Below are positions 17,424 to 24,770 of a DNA stretch of 58,069 nucleotides, in pieces. Origin of the DNA: Prevotella sp. (GTDB lineage: Bacteria > Bacteroidota > Bacteroidia > Bacteroidales > Bacteroidaceae); NCBI GenBank assembly GCA_017618275.1, contig JAFZUS010000075.1, positions 1-58,069 of the forward strand, written 5' to 3'. The notes below the pieces were generated by a model that saw nothing but the letters and a program-made list of their open reading frames with translations, searched no databases and had not been told where the DNA came from. A program made the position numbers and the translations under genes. Position 1 is the stretch's first letter, and each line of letters opens with the position of its first letter.

Positions 17424-20261
17424 ATGTATATGATAAAGTCATATTATATAACGGCAATCTTATTGGTCTGTGTGTTATCTACAACAAATGCACAGGTCAG
17501 TTGTAATCAAGGTGACCAAAATTCTCCTGGACAAAAAACTCCTGGAGTATGTCCTATCGGAGATCTCACTCCTGTCGAAGAAAAATCATACGACCCTAAC
17601 GAGCTGATTGGTCCGGAGGGTTATGATTCCGTACGTTGGGTGAGCATCAACGATGTTCTGCGCTATACCATCATGTTTGAGAACGACCCGGAATTTGCAA
17701 CGGCGGCAGCGCAGGTGGTAGATGTCAGGTTCAACTTCCCGAATAAGAACATGATGCGAGGCTTTGGTATCAGCGACTATAGTTTCTCCAATCAAGCGTT
17801 CACAGTGCCGACACCCTCTAACGCCTACCAGACACGCATTGACCTGCGTGATTCCTTGGGTTTCTTCGTTGACTTGATAGGTGGCCTCGATCAGACGCGG
17901 CAACAAGGGTTCTGGAAGTTCATGACCATCGACCCGATGACGGGCTATGCTCCCACGGAGGTATACAAGGGCCTACTGCCCGTGAACGACTCCACCCATG
18001 TGGGTGAGGGCTATGTGACATTCCAGATGACTCCTACCGAGGACATGCAGACAGGCGATACCATCAGTTTTGCAGCCAACATCGTGTTCGACACGAACGA
18101 TACCATTCCTACCAACCGCTGGAGGGTGACCGTCGATGCAGGAGCGCCTCAAAGCAAGGTACAAGGAACCCCCATCTTATCCCCTCAAGGGGGGACGACC
18201 CCAACCAGTTATCAGTTGACGTTTACGGCAAATGACGACGAAGGGGGCTCGGGCGTAAAGCATGTGCTGCTCTATCTGGCCAATAATATGGGCATCTACG
18301 AGGAGACAGACACCGTGGCGGTTGACTCCGTGTTGCTGTTCCCCGTAGAGCAAGGCAAGCAATACAAGTTGTACTCTATTGCCGTTGACAACGTCGGCAA
18401 CCGCGAACCTGCGAAGATGGAGCCGGATGTCATTCTGAATTTCAACCTTGCGCCTACCGACATCGTTCTTAGTGACACCACTTTTCAGGACGATATCGCT
18501 ACAGGTGGCTTCATTGCTGAACTCACCTCGGAAGATGTTGAGCAGGATGGTTCCTTCACGTATGCCCTCGCCGAAGGCGACGGTGCCATCCATAACGACC
18601 TGTTTCAGGTTTCTGGGACACAGTTACAGGCTAAGCAGCCATTCAAATGCGCTGGTGATACCTGTTATCAAATCCGTCTGAGTACGACTGACGAAGGAGG
18701 TCTAAGTTTTAGTAAGGCCTTTAATCTGGACTTGAAGAAGGTATTGGTAAGGCCGAAGGTAGATACGCTGAACGTGACACTCTGTGATGGTGAAACCTGT
18801 CTCTTCAAAGGTATGGAATACACCGAGACAGGACAGTATAAATCGTCGAAGGAGAACGAATACATGTGCGACAGCCTGTTTGTGCTGAACCTGACGATAC
18901 TGCCCAAGCAGGAAATACCGCTGGTCAGCGTTGAAGGAACGCATACGCTTGTATCATCAGCAGCCAAGGGTAACCAGTGGTTCCGTGAAGACGGTACGCC
19001 CATCGCTGAAGCCACAGACCAGAAGTTTACACCGGAGGAGGATGGCATCTACTATGTTGCTGTTTCGAACGGAGTCTGCTATTCTGAACCTTCACAACTT
19101 TATCAGGTGCGACTGTCTGACTATATCGACTTGCGGATGGATCTGAAAACGGGTTGGAACTGGGTGTCATCGAGCCTTTCCGAACCTGCCAATCAAGATG
19201 CCAAGCAGTTCCTTCAGCCCATCGCCGACATCACCGAGCGTTTTGTGGGTCAGCAGGACGAACTCATTAACGACCCAGTCTATGGTCTTACCGGCGGTTT
19301 GACCACCATTGCCCCTACAGAGAGTTATAAGTTGCAAGTGTCGGAAAATAACAGCAATGTCTGGAGCGGTAATGGCAGTAACCCCGAGACTACTACTTTT
19401 AATCTGCGCAAGGGCTGGAACTGGATAGGTTATGTACCCATTAGAGCCAATACGCTCAGTGCCGCGTTGACAGGCATTACCCCTTCGGAGAACGATATTA
19501 TAAAATGTATAGATGAATTTGCAACCTTCACTGGCGGTAATTGGGTTGGTACGCTCACACAACTGAAACCCGGTGAAGGCTACCTGTACTACTCTGGCAA
19601 AAACACTACGTTCAAGTATCCTGCCATGCGGGCGTTCCCTGTGGAATCAGACCAAACGCCAATGGCTGCAAGGTCATATGGTAGTCCTTGGCATTATGAT
19701 GCCCACGGTGCACCTGACAATACGACCCTGATAGGGCAGTTGTATGCTGATGGTTCGCTGACATTGGAAGGCACCTATACCGTTGGCGCATTCTGTGGCA
19801 ATGAGTGCCGAGGTGTGGGTAAATATGTAGACAACAAGTTGTTTATGACCATTCATGGCACCGTTGACAAAAGTGAGACGATCAATTTCAAGGCATACGA
19901 GAATGCGACAGGACAGGAATACAACATCAGTGAGAGCATAGCATTCAACGGTCAGCAAGAGGGAAACTTTATCTCACCAATTGCTTTGCACATCAGCGGG
20001 GCAACGGGAATCAGTGAAATCTCTGATAAATTCACAATCTACCCGCGTCCATTGCACAGCCGGTTATATGTAAACGGTGAAACGACAAACATCAAGAGCA
20101 TTCTTGTGTTGTCGACCGACGGATCCGTAAATATATCTCAGATGGGCTACTATGAAGACGGTATTGATGTGAGCATTCTGTTGCCTGGTGTCTATGTGGT
20201 TGCTATCACATTGGATAACGGAAAGGTATATTATGAAAAAGTAATTAAAGCACAGAACTGA
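17424..20261 (+). CDS. 945-residue modular surface protein with T9SS sorting domain
   Basis: The signal peptide ends near TTNAQ (residue 24). Next comes a DPNELIGPEGYDSVRWV / LRYTIMFENDP module (about 50-235), which I know from large CARDB/RHS proteins. A cadherin-like repeat follows (about 340-440), then a module with a CDSLFVLNLTI ending, an Ig-like stretch, and paired WNWVSSSL/WNWIGYV segments. A YTVGAFCGNECRGVGKY module (about 775-850) comes next, and the last 75 residues are a type A sorting domain (FTIYPRPLHSRLYVNG to YYEKVIKAQN). The protein is predicted to be exported by T9SS. Its GAFCGNECRGVGK module matches the protein encoded immediately downstream. A GC-rich palindromic insert lies at 18169-18204. 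The stop codon overlaps the next start by one base. Confidence 0.8.
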   Translation: MYMIKSYYITAILLVCVLSTTNAQVSCNQGDQNSPGQKTPGVCPIGDLTPVEEKSYDPNELIGPEGYDSVRWVSINDVLRYTIMFENDPEFATAAAQVVDVRFNFPNKNMMRGFGISDYSFSNQAFTVPTPSNAYQTRIDLRDSLGFFVDLIGGLDQTRQQGFWKFMTIDPMTGYAPTEVYKGLLPVNDSTHVGEGYVTFQMTPTEDMQTGDTISFAANIVFDTNDTIPTNRWRVTVDAGAPQSKVQGTPILSPQGGTTPTSYQLTFTANDDEGGSGVKHVLLYLANNMGIYEETDTVAVDSVLLFPVEQGKQYKLYSIAVDNVGNREPAKMEPDVILNFNLAPTDIVLSDTTFQDDIATGGFIAELTSEDVEQDGSFTYALAEGDGAIHNDLFQVSGTQLQAKQPFKCAGDTCYQIRLSTTDEGGLSFSKAFNLDLKKVLVRPKVDTLNVTLCDGETCLFKGMEYTETGQYKSSKENEYMCDSLFVLNLTILPKQEIPLVSVEGTHTLVSSAAKGNQWFREDGTPIAEATDQKFTPEEDGIYYVAVSNGVCYSEPSQLYQVRLSDYIDLRMDLKTGWNWVSSSLSEPANQDAKQFLQPIADITERFVGQQDELINDPVYGLTGGLTTIAPTESYKLQVSENNSNVWSGNGSNPETTTFNLRKGWNWIGYVPIRANTLSAALTGITPSENDIIKCIDEFATFTGGNWVGTLTQLKPGEGYLYYSGKNTTFKYPAMRAFPVESDQTPMAARSYGSPWHYDAHGAPDNTTLIGQLYADGSLTLEGTYTVGAFCGNECRGVGKYVDNKLFMTIHGTVDKSETINFKAYENATGQEYNISESIAFNGQQEGNFISPIALHISGATGISEISDKFTIYPRPLHSRLYVNGETTNIKSILVLSTDGSVNISQMGYYEDGIDVSILLPGVYVVAITLDNGKVYYEKVIKAQN
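18169..18204. repeat. GC-rich palindromic insert in the 945-residue protein
   Basis: CCCC-TCAA-GGGG (18181-18192) inside a C- and G-rich stretch; encodes the out-of-place linker TPILSPQGGTTPT. Similar in style to the inserts in gltX and waaA. Confidence 0.5.
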
Positions 20262-20860
20262 TGAATAGGACAAGATACAAATCTCTGGCACTGATCCTGC
20301 TATGTTTTTTCATGACAGGAATATTACAGGCGCAAGAACAGCATTGGCAGTATAACCCGTATGCATTCGAATATGATATGACGGCATATGTTACACTGAA
20401 GGTGAACAACGCAATAGTCAGTAACCCAGAAAATTATGAAATTGCAGCGTTTTGTGGTACGACTTGCCGTGGTGTCGCTAAACTGATGACGGCAGATGAT
20501 GGGGCAAAATATTATTACTTGCGCATACGCAGCAAAAAGGCTAGTGGTGAGAAAATTAAGTTCTGTGTCTATAATTGTGCTAATGACGCGGAAATCTGGG
20601 CAGAAAAAACTGTCAAATTCGTTTCGCAGTCAGCAGTTGGATATCCAAGTAATCCATTTGTACTTCAAATCGTGGAATATAAGAATGGCGACGCTAACGG
20701 CGATGGCGAGGTTAATATTTCCGATGTGGTGGAAATTGTGAACTATATTCTAGGAAATCCTTCAGAAAACCTCAATGAAATGGCTGCAGATGTAAATGGC
20801 GACGGCAATATCACCACCGCCGATGCCGTGGGTGTGGTGAACATCATTATGAATGAATAA
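20261..20860 (+). CDS. Small secreted dockerin protein
   Basis: The 199-residue protein has a signal peptide (core SLALILLCFFMTGILQA) and an ENYEIAAFCGTTCRGVAKLM-containing module (residues 25-135) shared with the preceding protein. It ends in a classic type I dockerin pair, DANGDGEVNISD and DVNGDGNITTAD (about 145-199), each a calcium-binding loop followed by a helix. It begins at TGATG, overlapping the upstream stop. It has no sorting domain. The dockerin suggests docking onto a cohesin-like partner; the cohesin-like N-terminal domain of the 1563-residue operon protein is a candidate. Last gene of the operon; I see no strong terminator before the convergent HU gene. Confidence 0.82.
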   Translation: MNRTRYKSLALILLCFFMTGILQAQEQHWQYNPYAFEYDMTAYVTLKVNNAIVSNPENYEIAAFCGTTCRGVAKLMTADDGAKYYYLRIRSKKASGEKIKFCVYNCANDAEIWAEKTVKFVSQSAVGYPSNPFVLQIVEYKNGDANGDGEVNISDVVEIVNYILGNPSENLNEMAADVNGDGNITTADAVGVVNIIMNE

Positions 20861-20895
20861 ACCTAAGCATGCAATGTTTTAAGGAGAAGCCAGCC

Positions 20896-21312
20896 CTATG
20901 GTTTGAAGCCTTTCTGCCAGACCGCCTTAACACCGTCGCAGAAGTCATAGAGGATATGTCCGCCGGCTATACGGCGGCCGGCGGGGAGGAAACCACAGAT
21001 GATACGGGTGATGTGACGTCCGATGTTAAAGTCCTTCGGGTTGTCGACACCAATACTCTCCACACGTAGGCTGAAGCGACCAATGCCCGGAAGGATGACT
21101 GTCTGGCCTTCCGACAACCGGTGTTTGAGAATGTCCTGTAGTTCGGTGACCACCATGACAACCGTCCCCTCGGAACAGCCGCTGTTACGACAGGCTTCCT
21201 TAGCGATGTCTTCAAGTGTTATCTCACCTTGACTGATGGCCTTGGCATAATATTTCCCATAGCCGCTACTGCTCTTGATGTTGTTTCTAATAAGTTTTAT
21301 ATGTACTGCCAT
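20896..21312 (-). CDS. HU/IHF-family DNA-binding protein, Bacteroidetes type
   Basis: The 138-residue protein belongs to the extended HU-like family of Bacteroidetes. It begins with IKLIRNNIKSSSGYGKYYAKA. The HU-like helices follow, then the beta arm region with VILPGIGRFSLRVES, and a C-terminal extension. Such proteins bend DNA; in Bacteroidetes many sit beside VapE/BT4734-type proteins, as here, where the primase-helicase-like gene is immediately upstream on the same strand. The 196-bp gap between them carries two perfect inverted copies of a palindrome (21420-21440 and 21486-21506). No clear TAnnTTTG promoter was found for this gene, so it may be co-transcribed with the upstream gene. Confidence 0.8.
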   Translation of the reverse strand: MAVHIKLIRNNIKSSSGYGKYYAKAISQGEITLEDIAKEACRNSGCSEGTVVMVVTELQDILKHRLSEGQTVILPGIGRFSLRVESIGVDNPKDFNIGRHITRIICGFLPAGRRIAGGHILYDFCDGVKAVWQKGFKP

Positions 21313-21419
21313 TTCTTTAACTTGTTTTTATTAAAGCATCACTATTTGCTCTAACTTGTTAATTATATGTTTGTTATAAAGGTGATTGTTCTTTGAAAAG
21401 CATAACCTGTCATTATGAT

Positions 21420-21440
21420 AGCAAAACAAGTTGTTTTGGT
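21420..21440. repeat. Palindromic inverted repeat, left arm
   Basis: AGCAAAACAAGTTGTTTTGGT. The central CAAAACAA-G-TTGTTTTG is itself a palindrome. The exact reverse complement of all 21 bases recurs at 21486-21506, so the two copies face each other across 45 bases. Confidence 0.9.
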
Positions 21441-21485
21441 GTGAATGGAATGGTACTTTACGGTGAAAGAAAGGCCTTCTACGAT

Positions 21486-21506
21486 ACCAAAACAACTTGT
21501 TTTGCT
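21486..21506. repeat. Palindromic inverted repeat, right arm
   Basis: ACCAAAACAACTTGTTTTGCT, the perfect reverse complement of 21420-21440. It ends two bases from the stop codon of the primase-helicase-like gene. It could act as a terminator stem, as paired operators for the HU gene, or as an HU or recombinase target. Confidence 0.9.
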
Positions 21507-21508
21507 GT

Positions 21509-23533
21509 TTAAGGGATTGTCTCTATCATCCTGTATGCGGCTCCGCTATTCAACTTGTGGTACTTGTATCCCATCGCTATGAGCCTGCGGCCCAGTTCCA
21601 TGTCAGTACCCTTACGGACGATGAAGGTAGGGAACTTCCTGGCCAGTTGCTTCATGATATCCTTCACGAGTACTGGCTTGGTGTTGGCAGGTGTTGCCTC
21701 TGGCGGCAGGTAAGTCAGTTCCACCATCTTCTCGTAGTCGAATACCTGCTGGAAGTCTTTGTTTTGCTCCATGATGCGCTTGTTGTCATCATCCTCGAAC
21801 CAGTAGCGGTATCCCTCGTTCAGTTCTTGGTAGAGTTGGGCGTAAAGTTGGTTATAGTTAGTGATACCTGAATTGTCAATCTCGTCGGCATAGACACAGA
21901 TGAAACGACGTGAGCCTGTGGGATCGATCAGCGGACGGCGGTTGTTGGTGGTGGCAATGAATGAGGCGAAACGCTGGCGTTCCTCCATCACCTTGCCGTA
22001 TGGCGGGCGGAACTTCACATCATGCTTCGAGAGGAGATATTTCAGAATGGGCTGCTGTCCTTTCGACATAGCATCGAACTCGTCGATGTTGATAAGGGCA
22101 TACGATGACATGGCGATGAAGATGTCATTATCGTTCTTCATCGAGAGACGGTCATTGTAGTACATCTGTAAGTAGCCAGGCAACAATCGGCTGCAGAAGG
22201 TGGTCTTGCCACTGCCCTGCGGTCCGATGAGCAGGGGTACGATGGCGTTGCCGTACTGGCGGTCCTTGCCCATCCACTGTGCCACCATGGAGAGCATCCA
22301 TTTGTGGAAGTCCTCCACCCAATGGGGATTGTCTGTTTTCACCCGGCGCGCCAGTTCACCCACATAGTCGTGCCTGCTATCCCAATGAGGCAGATGGCGC
22401 AGGTAGTCTTCCATCGGATAGTAGCGGGGAATTAAGTTCGAGTCGATGTAACGGCTCAGGTCCTTATCCCAGGAGTCGACACCAGCCTTCAGTGCATTGA
22501 TGGCCATCGTGTTCCGAGCAGCCTGGTCCAACGGCTGAAAGCCGTAGCCCACGGCGTTCATGCGGTACTCCGGGATGCCTGTCATCACGTTCAGGCGTAG
22601 GGTGTAGTGCTCCTTCATATAGGCCTCGGTCTTGTAAGCCAACAAGGCCGAAGGACGGGTAAACTTCATCGGGATGGTTTTCAGCGTTTCCTTCAGGTAG
22701 GCGGATTTAAAGACACTTTCTATCGTGTCACGGCTGGCCCCGTATGTGATGCGCGGGATATATGAGGCGACGCGGACACACCAGGCCTGGGGCAGTCCCA
22801 TCTGACGGCAGCCTTCGGCCAACTGTTCAAGCACGGCCACAGCGAAGAGATGCTCATCGTCTTCGTCGATGTGAGCCTCGGTAGCGGCATCAAGGCAGTC
22901 GTGGAAACGGCGCATCCGACTGTCGCGTACACTCATGCCGGGAATCTCCTCAGGATAGTTGTAGTCGCTGATGTCTTCTTTGACACTACGATACTCGGGC
23001 GTTTTCTCAGGTTCCGCCGATACGGTGATGGCAAGTGCCTCGGGGTTATAGTACGGCTGTGGGTCGTAACCTACCTTGCAACTGACGCTGAGTGTCGGCT
23101 CATGGTTGGCCACCTGAGTACCCAACTGTGAAGAATAGATGTAGTGGAGTTTGCGGAAGGCATTTAGTTGTGTCGTCTCCGACGGTTCGCCGTTTGTCAC
23201 ATCATAGCGGCATACGATGCGAAGTGAGTGCCCGTCGTGTCCGATGAAACAGAGTAAGGTATAAAGCTGGCTGGCAGCCAGTTCCTTGTACTCACGGACG
23301 GTCGGCAGGTCGCGCAGATTCTCGACGGAAAGCAGCACCAGACCGTTGAGGCTTTTTACGTTCGCTTCGCCTTTCTGTTTGACCCATTCCGCCGCAAAGC
23401 AAGCCTCTTTACTGAAGTCGTGGGTGTTCTGGTGAAGGAAGGTTCCGTCAGCCAACTGGGCGACAAACTCGTCAAGTTCCATGCGCGAGTACCTCTTTTC
23501 ATTTCTTTCAGTGTTGATGATGGTAATCTTCAT
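21509..23533 (-). CDS. BT4734-like/VapE/DUF3874 primase-helicase-like protein
   Basis: The 674-residue protein has three parts. An N-terminal BT4734-like domain (about 30-170; LNGLVLLSVENL, HSLRIVCRYDV) is a primase-type fold in known relatives. A central virulence-associated E (VapE/VirE) P-loop ATPase follows, with Walker A LIGPQGSGKTTFC and Walker B LINIDEFD, plus FIATTNNRRPLIDPTGSRRF downstream. The C-terminus is a DUF3874-like winged-helix region (EATPANTKPVLVKDIMKQL). VapE ATPases occur in phage satellites and mobile islands, while this Bacteroidetes version is widespread in chromosomes next to HU-like genes. No integrase, capsid or att site is visible nearby, so it may be a resident remnant. 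Promoter at 23558-23589. Confidence 0.85.
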   Translation of the reverse strand: MKITIINTERNEKRYSRMELDEFVAQLADGTFLHQNTHDFSKEACFAAEWVKQKGEANVKSLNGLVLLSVENLRDLPTVREYKELAASQLYTLLCFIGHDGHSLRIVCRYDVTNGEPSETTQLNAFRKLHYIYSSQLGTQVANHEPTLSVSCKVGYDPQPYYNPEALAITVSAEPEKTPEYRSVKEDISDYNYPEEIPGMSVRDSRMRRFHDCLDAATEAHIDEDDEHLFAVAVLEQLAEGCRQMGLPQAWCVRVASYIPRITYGASRDTIESVFKSAYLKETLKTIPMKFTRPSALLAYKTEAYMKEHYTLRLNVMTGIPEYRMNAVGYGFQPLDQAARNTMAINALKAGVDSWDKDLSRYIDSNLIPRYYPMEDYLRHLPHWDSRHDYVGELARRVKTDNPHWVEDFHKWMLSMVAQWMGKDRQYGNAIVPLLIGPQGSGKTTFCSRLLPGYLQMYYNDRLSMKNDNDIFIAMSSYALINIDEFDAMSKGQQPILKYLLSKHDVKFRPPYGKVMEERQRFASFIATTNNRRPLIDPTGSRRFICVYADEIDNSGITNYNQLYAQLYQELNEGYRYWFEDDDNKRIMEQNKDFQQVFDYEKMVELTYLPPEATPANTKPVLVKDIMKQLARKFPTFIVRKGTDMELGRRLIAMGYKYHKLNSGAAYRMIETIP

Positions 23534-23557
23534 TTCTTTATAATTTTATGTGGCCTA

Positions 23558-23589
23558 CAAAGGTACAAAATTTTGAGGCAATTTGCAAG
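23558..23589 (-). promoter_or_regulatory. Promoter of the VapE-like gene
   Basis: On the minus strand TACCTTTG (23565-23558) is preceded 20 bases upstream by CTTG (23589-23586), close to the TTTG -33 consensus. It lies 25 bases before the ATG at 23533. Confidence 0.7.
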
Positions 23590-23763
23590 AATTTCCTTGA
23601 AAATCTTGTCGAACAATTTTAAAAAGTGATGCTTTTAACAAAAGAGTCACTTATATAATCTATTTATTGTCAATTAATTATATATGATAGTGATGTTTTT
23701 TAGTTAACATGAAATCTCTGCTAAATAGTGATTACTGGGCTGTAATTAGATGAAACTCTTATG

Positions 23764-24066
23764 TTATTCAATGGCTTCGATATAGAAACTGAAAGGGCGG
23801 AAACCGTCGTTACAACTGATCATCGCACTCATGGGATCCTTCATCCAGCCGTCGAAGAAGTTGCCTTCGCCTTTAGCCAGTGACTCCACAAACTCACGCA
23901 TAGAACTCCATGCGGAAGGACACATCCCCTCAGGGCGCTTTCCGTCTATGGAGATCCACTGTTGTCCCTCCTTGACATCGCAGGTGTGCTCAATGGGATT
24001 CTCGTACTTTGCCATTAGGTCAGGGTATTCCGTCTGGCGAATGGCTGTGATTCGTACTTTGTTCAT
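23764..24066 (-). CDS. TIGR04076 family protein
   Basis: The product is 100 residues when started at MNKVRITAIRQ (ATG at 24066-24064). This start overlaps the upstream stop as ATGA, whereas the longer frame up to 24102 would lie inside the hydrolase gene. Family hallmarks are visible: KVRITAI at the start, a CDVKEGQQW segment, PEGMCPSAWSSMREFV in the middle and ISCNDGFRPFSFYIEAI at the end. The conserved cysteines suggest a metal or redox role, but the biochemical function of the family is unknown. It is cytoplasmic and translationally coupled to the hydrolase gene. Confidence 0.82.
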   Translation of the reverse strand: MNKVRITAIRQTEYPDLMAKYENPIEHTCDVKEGQQWISIDGKRPEGMCPSAWSSMREFVESLAKGEGNFFDGWMKDPMSAMISCNDGFRPFSFYIEAIE

Positions 24067-24650
24067 AAATCTATCAGTTTCTTGATCAGTGGGACATACC
24101 ATGTATTGACTTCCTCGGCTGTGGGTGTATGACCGCCGGGGAAGTGGAAACTATGGGTATAGTGTTCCAAGAAGAGTGGCTCGAAATGTGCCAGCGTATC
24201 TTTTTCGCCAAAGAGTCCCCACACGCATTCCTTATTATAATTATTGCAGTCATCAAATTGATGCGCTTCCATCTCTGCAAATTCAGAAATCAGTTGTTCA
24301 TTGATGATGAAGTCCTGTCTGCCGTCCTTGCGGGGCGATTTGTACTGATGCGCCCCGATTCTCGGTTTCAGGAACTCCGTCATCTGAAAGTGAGGATTCC
24401 CCAACAATGCCGGGATGCCCAAGGCTGGAGCCACCATCTGTGCATAGAACGACCCACAACTATTGCCCACCAGTATATCGGGCTTTTCGTGGTCTATCAG
24501 TTCACGGATAAAGGCGAGGGCCTCTTTCGGGTGCATTGGCAGGTCAGGTGTCAGCACCTCGGCACATTCCCCGAAAGCCTCTCGTAAAGCCAGGGCAGGT
24601 ACACATTGTCCACTGGCATAGAAGCCGTGAAGGAACAGTATCTTTTTCAT
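24063..24650 (-). CDS. YqiA/YcfP-like alpha/beta hydrolase
   Basis: The start is placed at MKKILFLHGFYASGQC (ATG at 24650). Upstream codons look non-coding and overlap promoter sequence. The 195-residue protein is a compact alpha/beta hydrolase of the YqiA type: LFLHGF oxyanion-strand motif at 4-9, nucleophile elbow VGNSCGSFYA near residue 62, a conserved LLGNPHF segment, GEKDTLAHFE as the acid loop, and catalytic His in FPGGHTPT near residue 175. Probably an esterase of unknown substrate. It has no signal peptide. A -7 box sits at 24684-24691 on the minus strand, divergent from fhs. Confidence 0.82.
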   Translation of the reverse strand: MKKILFLHGFYASGQCVPALALREAFGECAEVLTPDLPMHPKEALAFIRELIDHEKPDILVGNSCGSFYAQMVAPALGIPALLGNPHFQMTEFLKPRIGAHQYKSPRKDGRQDFIINEQLISEFAEMEAHQFDDCNNYNKECVWGLFGEKDTLAHFEPLFLEHYTHSFHFPGGHTPTAEEVNTWYVPLIKKLIDL

Positions 24651-24683
24651 GCCTTTAGTGTAAGTTATGAGATAATTATGGTG

Positions 24684-24691
24684 CAAAGATA
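24684..24691 (-). promoter_or_regulatory. -7 box of the hydrolase gene
   Basis: TATCTTTG on the minus strand, 33 bases before the ATG at 24650. No clear -33 element. It lies back to back with the fhs promoter. Confidence 0.6.
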
Positions 24692-24719
24692 AACAATTCC
24701 TATGATATTTAGTCAGTTT

Positions 24720-24751
24720 TTTGGCAGAATCATTTATTCTTCGTAATTTTG
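24720..24751 (+). promoter_or_regulatory. Promoter of fhs and probably the T9SS genes
   Basis: TTTG at 24720-24723 and TAATTTTG at 24744-24751 are exactly 20 bases apart. The ATG follows 19 bases later. With only small gaps downstream to 35382, this may serve the whole fhs-por-priA block. Confidence 0.82.
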
Positions 24752-24770
24752 CGCCCATAAATTATAAAAC

